Of a stretch of DNA of 64,000 nucleotides, positions 52,047 to 63,209 are shown piece after piece. Position numbers and translations under genes: made by a program. The first letter of the stretch is position 1, and the number at the start of each line of letters is the position of its first letter. The stretch covers positions 620,001-684,000 of the forward strand of contig OZ345363.1 in NCBI GenBank assembly GCA_977006965.1, written 5' to 3'. The DNA comes from Phymatolithon calcareum. Taxonomy: Eukaryota > Rhodophyta > Florideophyceae > Hapalidiales. The notes below the pieces were generated by a model. That model ran no database searches. It worked only from the letters and a program-made list of their open reading frames with translations, and was not told the DNA's origin.

Positions 52047-52275
52047 GCATCGGTCCAGTTAACACAATCTCTCCGTCCGGGTTGCGTGTGTTCCCTGGAT
52101 TATTCCGGCGGGAGCACTGAATACGCCCTACACGGAGATTTCGTGTACTACGATCCAATCGAATTCGAAATCCTGACTTTGCAGCAGCTGCGCCAGCGTA
52201 ATCTGACGTGGGCACCGCCTGTACACCAAGTGGAGCGCAATGAGTCGGACGCCGCTGCGTTCCGAGGTTGAGTGC
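52047..52275. other. Short stretch between the orphan ORF and the P-loop ORF
   Basis: Protein-like frames exist on both strands (plus CSLDYSGGSTEYALHGDF; minus LVYRRCPRQITLAQLLQ). The latter may be a frameshifted continuation of the P-loop ORF. Confidence 0.2.
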
Positions 52276-52890
52276 TTAGCCAGTGAATCCCTTCCCAGAG
52301 CCGGGAACTGCGAGCACCGATAGTATCTTGTTGTGAGCCTTCGAATCGCTGGATGCGAAAACAAATGACTCCATTGCTTGGACATCTTCCCTATTTCCGT
52401 ATCTGATAGGATTTTGGTGTTTAACCGACCAGAGCGTCTTCAATGTCCGGTGGCCAAGATCTTCGGCGCATATTGCAGTACCAGAGGATCTTGCTGCGAG
52501 GTAAATGTGAAGTTGATTCCCAGGTGATATCGGCTTCTGGACCATATGAGCGCACACGAAACAGCCATCTCCGTCTTCCCCCTTGACATTCCCGAAAATA
52601 TTCTTCATCATCTGCTCCTGCGGAAAGACAGTGCGGGCATTGTCTCTTCCACGGGGAGAGTCATTCGACCGACTTGGTGTATCCTGGAGTTCAGAGATTG
52701 CACTCGGGGGAATATCTGCTTGCGTCGCTGATACTTTCGGGCTGAAACGAACAGTTTTACAGCTCAGGTCTCCAAATGGGGCGTCTTTTCTCCCGCCCAC
52801 AAGCTGTTTTTTTTCGCGGCAAGACGCGGAGACTTTCGAACAGAACCCGATGGCGTGACCTGGGCACTCTTTGGGGAGGAATGTCGGCAT
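52276..52890 (-). other. ORF ending in a P-loop-like motif (possibly broken)
   Basis: 204 codons from ATG 52890. The first part overlaps the tail of the gypsy pol in another frame and may be a shadow. The last 100 residues look like protein, and NKILSVLAVPGSGKGFTG resembles a Walker A loop preceded by a Q-motif-like stretch (YGNREDVQAMESFVF), as in SF1 helicases. The frame stops directly after the loop, so any helicase or ATPase would be truncated or frameshifted. Confidence 0.3.
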
Positions 52891-55800
52891 GTCGTAGATT
52901 CAGGAGGAACCGACAAAGTTGATACAGCTTGAATGCGGACTCCAGTGGTTGCCGTGGTACCCTCGACGCTCGATATATCTAGCAGTCCCCAAGTGGAGGA
53001 CGAGATCCTCGACGTCGCTCCGGCAGGCGAATTTGTCTATCTTGATGTCTGCCCGGCATCAAATGCGCTGATTTGCTCTTCACGATGTTCGGGCGAAGTA
53101 TCTGATCATCGACTGGTCAAAATGTGATCCTCCGGCGCCGGTGCGGTCACCACCCGATTTCGGGAAACTCGTTCATGCTCATGCAGAATTTCAAGGACAA
53201 CAGTGTCCTCTTGCACTGAAACTACCTTGTACAGGCAGCAGGTAACTGAGGACAGTTTGTGATTCCTTCTATCCGGCGTCCTAACAGATTCAGGCGAACA
53301 AAACAAAGGTGCCTAGTCGGATGCGGTCAACGGTCGCTCGAATGCGGGCGTCAAAATTTTTCTTCGACAATTATTGTACCTTCTAAATCTCTGTTGAAGC
53401 CGTGCCCACCAAGTGCCGAAGGAAATTCATCTATTTTGTGCTGAACATCTCCCTATCTCTCGACGTGTTCATGGACGGGCGCGCCTCATGGGCCAATGAT
53501 GGAGGAGGCTTCGATAACACCACTTTGAACGGCTAGAGTTTTGTTACTCGATGCGTCTGGCTGTTGTACGCATATGCGAGCGCGTCCGAGAACAAATCCC
53601 AATCGGTAGGATGGTCTGCCACGTAGTGCCGTAAAGCGGCGAGGAAGTCCGATTAAAACGCTCCGTCTGCCGTTGCACTGGGGGTACAGGTCATGTTGAA
53701 TAAGTTCTCGATGGGGAGAATTGTGCAGACATGCTGGAAGTAAGCTGATTTCCATTGTCAGACAGCAATGACGTAGGTGGCCCGTAAACGAACACCCAAA
53801 GATGCACGATCGCCTTGGCGATGTCAGCTGCGTTGATACGTACGATAGTACCGTGGTACGAGCTTCGAAAAGCGACCCGTGATGACAAAGAGATACAAAT
53901 TTCCCCCTGGTGTCCTAATAAGCTCCACTAAGATATCAATACCCACAAACTCCAGTGGTCTCGCTGCCGGAAAAAGATTCATCCGTTTTGCGTTTCGTCT
54001 TAGCTTCACTCAATTTAGAGCATAGGTGGGGCAGTTTCGAGCGGTCGCATAGCAGTTTGTCGCACAGAGGGCCAGTAGAAATCCCTTTGCAGAGAGTAAT
54101 AAAGTTTTCGCCCTCCGGGGTGCCCGGACATCGTTGGGTAATGGCTCATATGAAGTATTCGGCCCTGCAGTGTAGGGTTTGAAACGCACAATTTGGGACA
54201 CTGGCTGTGTTCGGATTGTTCCCTGGCAAAAGGCCAGGGCGCCGGTTCGCGGCGACCTTTATGGAAAAAGAATTGTACCAAAGAATGACTTGGCAGTATG
54301 AGAAATGGATCAATGGAAGCCCACCGAAGGCCCCGCTACTGTAATTATTACAGTATAAGCACCTCTAAGATGTAAGCAGCGATTCTAGGGTTTGCCCTTG
54401 GTGATCCTTCATGGTGTAAGTACGCATGGAAACCTGCGGTACTGTAATGACTGTAATAGTAAATGTAGGGCTTGCTGTAAATGTAAGCTGTAATGACAAT
54501 TTGAAGGGAGCTAGTTTAGGAAATAGAGAGTATGATAGTGGCGTTGGACGCCACATGCAGCGAGTCCGGAAGGACCAGTTGAGGCGCCTCGCTCTCTCGA
54601 CGAATTAGCATACCAGCTTCATCCAGTGTGAAAGGAAGGTCGTTTCCGTATTCTATGCCTTTCCGCAGGCTGTCGCAAAAAGGATCCTCCCACTGCTCTC
54701 GCAGGAGTTCTCCCAGAGTCACCGGGATGCGCTTAACACCGGTTGGGTTGTAATTCGATGGGGCAATCAGATCATCCATCACGTTACTCTCGCGTCGAGA
54801 TTATTTTGTGAAAATTCGCCCACGTGGAAGCAGGGTATTTCGTAGTCCAAAATCTGCCGTTGTATCGCCTAACGTGCTTAAGAGCGACAGAGCGTCTGCC
54901 CGCATGTTTTCCTTCACTTTCATGTAAAAAACGTTGAACGTAAACTTTGACATGCGTATCCTCCAGCGCAAAATTGGCCCAGACGATTCAGCGATTTCTA
55001 GTAGCCATCGCAATGCCGCATGGTCGGTATACACGGTGAATGATTCCCCTTGCAGAAAGGGTCTCAATGTCGTCACAGCACAAACGACCGCTAAACATTC
55101 TCGGTCGGATGCCGAGTAATTTTTCTCAGCTGGAACGGGGAATGAGACCAGAATCAAAAAGGGCGCCGCTCTCTGCGGTCCTGTTGAAAGTCTGCGACGC
55201 CTACCATGTTCGCACTCGCATCGGTATCCAACGAATATGGAAGTCCCAGTTTCGGGAGAGCTAGACCCGGGGGAGAGGTGACCACGTCAATTAGCTTTCG
55301 CGTGCAGCTTTTTGTCTTCAAAAGGAGCTAGATTCGTCGGTATGCCCCTTTTCAGCAGTTTTCTAAACGCGACTGCGATTTCGGCAAAGTCGCGGACAAA
55401 GCGCGGGTATACATTGCACAATCCGAGGAATGACCTGAGCTCTGTATGTGTGCGAGTAGGATGGGCCTCACGAAGTGCTGTCGTGCGGGTCGTGTCCGCC
55501 GCAAGCTTGCCCTGCCGAATTACATGTCCAAGGCAGCTAACCGTGTCGGTGAAAAACTTTTGCATTTATCAAGCTTAAGAGATACGCCTGCGTCCTTCAG
55601 GATGGTGAGCACCTTAAAAGCGTATTCGAAATACGAGGCGGTACATTCTAACAAATGATAATGCCGTCCAAGTAGATCAAACATGTTTTCCTCTTAAACT
55701 GTGAAAGCAGAATTTCCAGCGTACGTTGGAATGTCGCGGGCAAGTTCGTCAGACTGAGCGGCATTCTGTTGAAACGATAGAGGCCCGAGTGGCAAAAAAA

Positions 55801-56056
55801 GGCGTTTTGTCCCGGTCATCTTCCGCAATTGAGACCTGCCAGTAGCCAGAGTTACAATCCAGGGTCGAAAATACCTTTGCTGCAAAGTTTCTGGTTCTCG
55901 AGTCCCATCGATTGCAACGATCCTTCTTCCTTCAAAGGGAGAAGCTCTATCCTTTCTAAGGTTCTCTGCTCTGCGAGAGATCGCACATGTGGTTAAAGGC
56001 ACCTTACATATTCCAAAGATATTTCGAACAATACAAGCTTTCATGCCCGGAAGCAT
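52760..56056 (-). mobile_element. Decayed Ty3/gypsy retrotransposon pol
   Basis: Read right to left on the minus strand, in shifting frames: reverse transcriptase (FRPWIVTLATGRSQLRK region, then YLDG at about 55,665 where YLDD is expected, then LGHVIRQGKLAAD and ELRSFLGLCNVYPRFVRDFA); RNase H (YSASDRECLAVVCAVTTLRP, VYTDHAALRWLL); an HHCC zinc-finger region (SGHPGGRKLYYSLQRDFYWP); the integrase core (PLEFVGIDILVEL, YGPPTSLLSDNGNQL, QTERFNR, then DWDLFSDALAYAYNSQTHRVTKL followed by a stop); and the integrase C-terminus (EHERVSRNRVVTAPAPE, later VRKSPRLAAKK). The order RT-RH-IN identifies Ty3/gypsy. Multiple frameshifts and stops make it dead. gag, protease and LTRs are not recognised. Confidence 0.88.
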
Positions 56057-57555
56057 TTGGAAATGAATCTGTCCATCGTGACTGCTCTATCTGCCGCCGT
56101 TGACTCATCTTCCATCCTCGATCCGCCTTTCCGGCCGCTGTACCCGCCCCTGCTGAGAAAAACGTGCAGCACACAGCTCCAGACCGTTAATAATTGCCAT
56201 TGTATCGACGGAAGCGTAAGGCGCAATCCTGTTCAGAGACGACGAGACTGAAGAAAGCGCGGGTGGAGAAGAATTGTCCCCAATTGGCGCGAACTCTTCG
56301 CAGCTTATTACAGGGCGGAATATAGACTGATGAAGCGTTGAAAGAATGCCCAAAGGAGCATTTAAAGCTCGGCACAAAACCAAAATTATTATTGTGAATA
56401 AAAAGGTTCAGAAAATCAGGCATTTGAAATCTTATACGAGTGAAATGGCGGTTCTCGAAAAATACAGTGAGCGAAAAGCCTGTACGGCTGACGAGAAGGA
56501 GAAGCAAAGCAAGGGAGCCAACATCGACGGAGGAGCACTTCCTGTTGCTCTACTGGTCGTTGTTGCCCTGGACTCGCATGAGAATCCGCGGGGAATATAG
56601 CAGCGCCCGCTTTACCGAATTTGAAGAAACCTGAGCTTCGAATGCCGCGACTTCATCTTGCGCTATTTTCCTTGAGTGCCTCCTTAATTCTACAGCAATG
56701 CTTCACTTCTCTGGCATCCAGATTCATTCGAAGCGATAGCGAGCATTTACAACGCACTGAAATCGCTTCCAAGGAAGGACGTGGAATAATGAAGCTTCCA
56801 AGAAGAGGATTCATATGTTCGAATGCGTTCCAGAGCTCGAAAGAATATTCGGGACGCGTGGACGACAGTACAGCATGTCATATTGCGTTCTATTCAGAAT
56901 TCGTACAAGAGATTCACCATGCGCCTATAGAATGGTCTGGCCAAAGCGAAAGAGCTCTCCTTGCGATGCTCCAGGCATTTATTGCGAAATCTGTATACAT
57001 CATGTACTTCAATCTATGCAAGAAGAAGCTCGGTGATCGCCGTGCACGAGAATTTTTTGACAAAATTTTCACCGGTGCTAGACCAGGTTCTTTCAATCCT
57101 CAATCGATGCTTTGAATACGATGAATGCTCGAATACGAATGCATTTACGGAAGAAAATATGGTGAACTACATCATACACAAAGAGAAGGGAAGTCAGCCA
57201 CTTCCCGTAGCATTTGTTCTGCTCCACATGAGTAACAATGTTAGCGAAGAGAAGAGCACTAAAACTCCAGAAAAGGAGACAAAAGAACCATCTTTGCCTC
57301 TGTAATCTGAGATAAGGAGGGCATCTGCTGAAATACCTACCCTCTCTGGATTTCTTTAGAAATAGCCCACAAGTGCCACCCTTCTTTACTGTTTCGGATG
57401 CAGAAAGTCATCGTCAGCAAACCGCAGATGATTCCCCTGCTACCACCGACCATGGTCGGATTTTAGGTACTTTCACTTGATTCTGCCTCTACCTGTAGAG
57501 GTGAGGAAAATCTCACTGATGACGTCTAGGATTACTCCGGTGACAAACGCGCTTA
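56057..57555 (+). other. Cluster of protein-like ORF pieces, unidentified
   Basis: Three plus-strand pieces look partly coding. 56,346-56,600 is Lys-rich (KTKIIIVNKKVQKIRHLKS). 56,621-57,115 includes ALLAMLQAFIAKSVYIMYFN. A frame to 57,305 includes ENFLTKFSPVLDQVLSILNR and EENMVNYIIHKEKG. They may be exons or remains of one decayed gene, perhaps the N-terminal part of the helicase pseudogene to the right. No start or splice sites are convincing. Confidence 0.25.
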
Positions 57556-58259
57556 GTTCATCACTTCCATCTGCACTTCTCTGTGGAGTTTAAACGGAGC
57601 ATTCAAAGACTTCTCGTACGATCCAAGATGGTGCGCGCTCACATTGCTTCCAGAAGGACGACTTCGTTGAAGCATTTTTTCAAAGTGGCTCCTGGCGACC
57701 TGCAAATGTTCTGGAAGTTACCAATACAAACCTTTCCATCCGATTTGCAGTTAATCCAAATCATCTCGTACTTGCGGCCGAAAATGCGCCCTTCGACCAG
57801 GAAAACGTCTTCTGTCCCATGGACGACCCGCCTTGGTCGATCTTACCTTTGATCATGAAGTATATTCTGCTTATACGTCTCTGTCACCGTCAGAACAAAG
57901 AATCGTTTGTCTCGTTCCAGGCAATCAATATTGCGCGCACATGTTAGGGCCGGAACGCCTTCCATGCACTCTCAAGGTCCATTTACCAGCCCGCCATCAT
58001 CAACACTTGCAGATTTAAAATCTCAAACACCGCCGCGGTTCACAAACTGGCAAGAATACAATCGCAAGATTACAGTATTACGGCCATGCCATGATTTGCA
58101 TTCCAGCAAAGAAAACTAACATAAGTGACAAAGACCTACTGCATTTTTTAAGCCCCGTAATTGAAATCCAAGTTTCTGATTCCGGACCTGTAGAAGGACT
58201 ATCAAGGAAACCATAGATCGCGGAGAAGTCCTTGTTCACAATTTTCCTCAATGAATCTA

Positions 58260-59841
58260 CACTCCCCGAAATTAATATAGCCCCACTTTGGCAAACCGTC
58301 AGGGGCACGCGCATGGCGGGAATCGCGTTAAAGGACCGGTGGTCCTTTAATCGTCTACTCATTGCTCTACGTACTAGCCCAAATATGGCTCGCTAGGTTT
58401 TTGTTAACTCGCAGTGTACGCCAAAATGTATGATAGCCCCATTTTTCCCGCGCAGCAATTTGGCCCCGGAAAACTTTATGCATCCGCCAAGCGGAAGCAT
58501 ATGGGATTCATGACGCGCTCGGCGCCCTGTGGCCTTATTTATACCCATGGCGACGTACCCACGCACGCGGTTTGAGTCACTCAGCCCCCAACCATGGGTC
58601 ACGGACTGTCTTTGACGAAGGAGGAGGAGGCGGTGATCCGGGCGCTCGACTCCAATGGCTTGAGCAAGAGGGCCATTGCGTTGCAAGTGAAACGGTCCCG
58701 AAAAGCCGTCTCGAACGTTTTGAACAAGCTCCCTGGCCAATCTCGACGGAAAAAGGCGGGGAGGCCCCGAAAGCTGTCTGATCAGGATACTCGGGCAGTC
58801 ATTCGGAAGGCTTGTGTTTCAAGTATGACGGCTCGGCAGCTCCGAGACATGTACGATTTACCCGTCGGAGTGCGACGCGTGCAACAAGTACTTAAAGATA
58901 CTAAGTACTTAGAGTTTAGGCGCATGAAACGGGCTCCAAGCCTTACCCCTTGGCACAAGGATCAGCGTGACGAGTGGGCCCGCGTTCCTCTTCGCCTTCC
59001 CCGCTCGCAGTGGACCAGAACAATCTTTTCTGATGAGAAGCGATTCTGTTTGGATGGTCCAGACGGTTTTGGGTACTATTGGGCCGACAAAAGGGTCCCT
59101 GAAGAATACTTTTCCCGTCGGCAGCAAGGCGGTGGAGGGGTTATGGTCTGGGGCTGTTTTTCGTGGCGCGGAAAGCCCGAACTGGTAGTCGTACGCAACA
59201 CAATGAATGCGCAAAGGTACGTGCAGCTGCTTCAGAATCATCTGGAACCGTTTGCGGAATTGCACTACAGTGGGACTGGAGTTTCCAGCGGGATAACGCG
59301 CCGGCGCACACAGCGAGGTACACAGATGAGTACTTCTTTGAAGCAGGGATCAGCCTTATGGATTGGCCATCGCGCAGTCCCGATCTGAACCCAATAGAGA
59401 ACCTGTGGGGCATCGTTCCGCGTGATGTTTACAAGGATTGTCGTCAGTTTGAGTACGAGGACGACCTCATCGAAGCGATTCAAGCATCCTGGGATCGTAT
59501 TGGACTGGAAACGCTGCATAAGTTGATTGGATCGATGCCGGACCGGTGCATGAAGGTTATCGAGAAGCGCGGTGGGTCTACTGGCTACTGAGCGTTGTCT
59601 TTTGGTGCGATAGGCTGAGAAAGATAAAGTTGGCTCTAACTTACTGGGGACGTAAAAAAATGTGCTATTCAAGCAAACTTGGTTTCCTGTTTGACTCCAT
59701 GGGGGTTCACTAAATTAGGTTAGTCATTGCGTTGAAAAAGAAGGTTATACATGCGGTGCGACAAAAATAGTGGCGCCAGGAGTCACCATGGCTACAAGAG
59801 AGAACTCATGCCAAGTGGCGCTATATTAATTTCGGGGAGTG
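58260..59841 (+). mobile_element. Tc1-type DNA transposon, 1582 bp, complete ends
   Basis: Perfect 22-bp terminal inverted repeats (CACTCCCCGAAATTAATATAGC at 58,260-58,281; complement at 59,820-59,841), extending imperfectly to about 31 bp. TA dinucleotides flank both ends (58,258-9 and 59,842-3), the Tc1/mariner target-site duplication. One transposase gene is inside. Identical ends suggest recent activity, although the gene copy has a frameshift. Confidence 0.95.
58594..59591 (+). pseudogene. Tc1-family transposase (DD34E) with one frameshift
   Basis: ATG 58594. The N-terminus has two helix-turn-helix regions: LTKEEEAVIRALDSNGLSKR and LPVGVRRVQQVLKD, with a GRPRK AT-hook-like linker between them. 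The catalytic domain shows the first Asp in TIFSDEKRF, the second in FQRDNAPAHTA, and the Glu in SPDLNPIENLW, 34 residues after the second Asp, so DD34E as in Tc1. The GGGGVMVWGCFSWRG block is typical. The frame shifts by one base near 59,270, between LHYSG and DWSFQRDN, which would inactivate this copy unless it is a sequencing error. The shifted frame runs to the stop at 59,591. Confidence 0.93.
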
Positions 59842-62000
59842 TATGTCACACTATTTCATGGCTAGTGACGCTTCCTCCCATGAGGATTATACCGCGCACT
59901 GATAATTTAGTGCCCTCTTAGAGCTGTTCAGAACAGTCCTGTCCGCCCTGAACGATCCTACGTTTAGAGAAATGAACATCATACTCAACAACCCTTCATG
60001 TACGCGCGGTACGCAAGCTTAAGAATTCTGGTTGGAAAGCTCACATTCCAGAGCGCAGTATTTAAATCGACTGGATACGTTGTGATCTCTTGCGTTGTGG
60101 ATGAGGACAATACTTGCTCTGCGGGAATCAGAAACACTTCAAAGGGGAATTTTTGCATGTCCATTCTTTATCTTCCTGGTGTTCCTTGCCCTTCAACATT
60201 TCTTGCCTACATTCGAAACAAACATAGATTCCGATACTCAAATGTAAGATCACGGGATGAATAAAACGGTGCTTCTGAGCACATATTTCAATTGTAGGTG
60301 CCCAACTCCATGGTCTCCTCCTTCTCTGCTGAGCTCAACATTACTACAAAAACACGGGGTTTATCAATAATAAGCGTCCACTTTGCGCCTATTTTAAACG
60401 TCGCCTGCGCTATCCATATTTACAAGACTCTTCGAAATATTTCGCATCTTCCCGAGCTGAACTCATTTTGAGTAAGCTGTAAGATTCCAATCTCCAACAT
60501 GATTCCCCTGCTGGCACGAGAATAGATCCTGGATCGTTCACTTACTTGCATTACATGCACTGCCGGACGAATAGCATCGGCTTGAACATATTCAATTTGA
60601 ATTGACTAAACACGTTAAGAACAACATTGGAGATTCGGAACCCTTTTCATCCTCTATTAGTCTTATCTAAGGTCCTCCGGGAACCAGGAAGTCTCACACG
60701 ATTCGTCATCTTTGCGCTGCATTTCAACACCACAAGAAACGTGGGCATGCTCAAATGAGTCAACTGAACTACCTTGCTAAACCCAGTCCGGAAACCCAAA
60801 CCTGGAACACTCCGGCTCACAAACTGCCGTTCGAGGAATTGCAGTAACTGCGACGAACCCGTCTGTAAATTTTCTATTGACTCACGTGGATGAAAAAGGA
60901 GTTGGAGACTTCTTCGATGGTCGCCGAAACAGGCAAATGTTTCGCCTTTTCTCCCAATCACTACAGCCCACACAAAGTCCTATCGAGAGGCTCAGTATTG
61001 ATCATATGTCGTATCCTTATCGATTTTAAGATGCAAATTCAGTTAAGCCGTTGATTCGCTCGCGCCAAGAGATTAGTATATTCAACAACAGCGATGCTCT
61101 CTAGTGACTCTTTCAAAACCCTCAGGGCTTCAGTCGATTAAGTCGTAATTGATGAAGCATCCTAGCTACTGGAAACAGAGTTTCTTGACGCAACTTTCAG
61201 CTGCTATATTTTCAACTAAACAACGAGCAGACTACATATAGTGCTCGTCGGTGACAATAAGCAACTCGATCCTTTCTCCTCCTTCAGAAGCTGCCTGAAA
61301 TATTCCGCTCTTCGAAATGCAGAACTGATGTATTCGAAACAGGTAAGAGCAGTCTTCGAAAGATTCTCTTCAAGTAGGGATTCAGCGCTCCAACCTCAAA
61401 TTCTCCGAATTCAGTACAGAATAGCTCTCCTCTCAGTTTGATACACAGAAAAATGGGCTACGACGGTCCATTTCTATGTGGTGTGGAAAACAGAGAGGTT
61501 CCTTCTAATGTGACGGGTCCGAACCATGAAAACCGGTAGGGCCGTGATAAAGACCTATTACCACTATTGATAGAAGCAAATTGAAGCGGAAACAAGGGCT
61601 GAAGGGGAATATGAACGATTTCTGGGATCAACACCAATGAAATTGAAGCAAAAGTATTAAGACTCGTTGTTTTGGAACTTGAGCATCTGATGCACGAATC
61701 TGATCTTTAGTGGTACGAAAAGATTTGTCTGATGACTAGATACACTGCTCAGGAAGCTTTGCTTCGGTTTAACCTCCGCGGAACAGGTATCAGTCCTATA
61801 AAGGTGGATTCAGTGCAAGAGGCAGAAGCATATATTGTTATCTTTTCATTTACGCGCAGTAATGCTGACCGACCAAGTATTGGTTTTCTGTCTGACAAGC
61901 GACGCCAGAACGTAAAATGCAGTCCCATGAAACACCTTCATATTATTGTTACTGACTGCGCCACTGTAACATAAAGCGAACGTAACGGAAGTCATGAACA

Positions 62001-62200
62001 ACACAAAGTGGATCACTACTTTTCTCATTGCAATTAGCAATATCAGCAAGATGAGAAACAAGCCAGATTCAAAGGTCGTAGAAACGGCATTGGCGGCTAC
62101 TACATTGAACGTTCAACGCCCTCTAGAGTAAGCGCAGACTAAAAGATCCGGTCCCAGTGAAATCCATATTTTGTTTCTTAAAGGTACCTTTATATTTCAC
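62001..62200. other. End of the helicase pseudogene region
   Basis: Plus-strand frame continues with protein-like sequence (DSKVVETALAATTLNVQRP) but no motif. Confidence 0.25.
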
Positions 62201-63209
62201 TCAACGTCTACTAGCTTGTGCACCTAACGTAATATTATAGATCTCCAAACGCTGGCGCTTATTCAGCTTTGCATTGGGACTCTGTGTCCTTTTTCCCGAT
62301 GCCTTAAACACGAATTGTTTAACCTCGGCAATAGCAGTCAGATGCGCTCTGTCACTGACACATGCGCGAAATGCGTCCGCCCATCGCAAAAACGGATACA
62401 TATCAATGCTATCAACGACCCATTCTTCCGTCGCATCAACAACAATCGTATGATCAACGACAGATGCTACGTCACCAATACTCCCCGCCAAGAATACACC
62501 ATTCGTCCGTTCCAGCAGCTCTTCTACGCATTTCGACTCATTTCCAACACGCTCAAGGTGCACTCTAGTCTTTTGAAGCTTGAGCCAGTTCCCTGCACCC
62601 TAGATGGTGTTTCTGAAACCTCGAAATGACAAGAAATCGAAGCAAATATGTTATCTTCATTCTTAGACCTCATCACGGTCTTCTCTGCCGAGCGAATCTA
62701 GAGTCGCTGTAGCTTTTTCGAGATCCGGATTCTGCAAGGGTGCAAAACGTTCCCTTTTTGGCAGTTCAACACTCATAAATGGCCAACAATGCTCTATCAA
62801 GATGTCTTTCGTCATTTTCAAACATAGCTGACCATTATTTCCCACAATAGCCCCGAAATCTCCGAAGAAATAAACTTCGAAGTTAGTACGACACGCGAAA
62901 AATTCCAGGGAAACGAATCTGAGGGGATAAAAGGTATCATATGAGCCATTTCGCGCATCCAAGACATAATGCTGAGTGTCTTGCAGAAGGATGCCATCAT
63001 GAACTTTCCCATCCCCCACAAGAACTCCTCAATATTCCAGGATGGCGAGATATTTCCGCGGCTGTCTCGCTCTGCACGATTCCTAAATTTCCATCGCTGT
63101 GCAAATTAGTATGAGTATGACCGGCTTTGAAAACGAACGCACCATTTCCGCACAACGGCATAGAGTAGCATAGCTGCACTCTCCACAGAATATTTTTCGA
63201 TGTCACCAT
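62201..63209 (-). CDS. Unidentified gene, two or three segments, possibly frameshifted
   Basis: Three protein-like open segments follow each other on the minus strand. The first starts at ATG 63209 (MVTSKNILWRVQLCYSMPLC) and runs to about 63,035. The second (63,030-62,663) contains HDGILLQDTQHYVLDARNGS and FEVYFFGDFGAIVGNNGQLC. The third (about 62,570-62,201) contains GVFLAGSIGDVASVVDHTIVV and ends in a basic helix (KLNKRQRLEIYN). The first junction leaves no room for an intron and lies at a run of five G, so a one-base frameshift is likely. The second could be an intron of about 100 nt ending AAAAG or CTAG. I do not recognise the family. It may be a real gene with a sequence error or a young pseudogene. 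Confidence 0.4.

Larger units (their letters stand above)
57556..62000 (+). pseudogene. SF1 helicase pseudogene (Upf1/Sen1/SMUBP2 group), split by a Tc1 element
   Basis: The helicase motifs are in order but broken. Motif I is GPPGTRKSHTI at 60,671 (consensus GPPGTGKT; Gly to Arg). Motif II is VVIDEAS followed by TAG at 61,163 (consensus DEASQ). Motif III is VLVGDNKQLDP at 61,241. An IQYRI segment is at about 61,415. Motifs V and VI are VDSVQEAEAYIVIFSFTRSN then IGFLSDKRRQNV at 61,804-61,917. Frames shift and stops recur between them. Upstream pieces (57,556-57,957 and 59,920-60,260, for example GYVVISCVVDEDN) fit the pre-helicase region. The Tc1 transposon at 58,260-59,841 interrupts it, and the flanks read through in frame if the element is removed. 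The group includes RNA/DNA helicases of decay, termination and repair; the exact member is unresolved. The 5' limit is uncertain. Confidence 0.8.
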
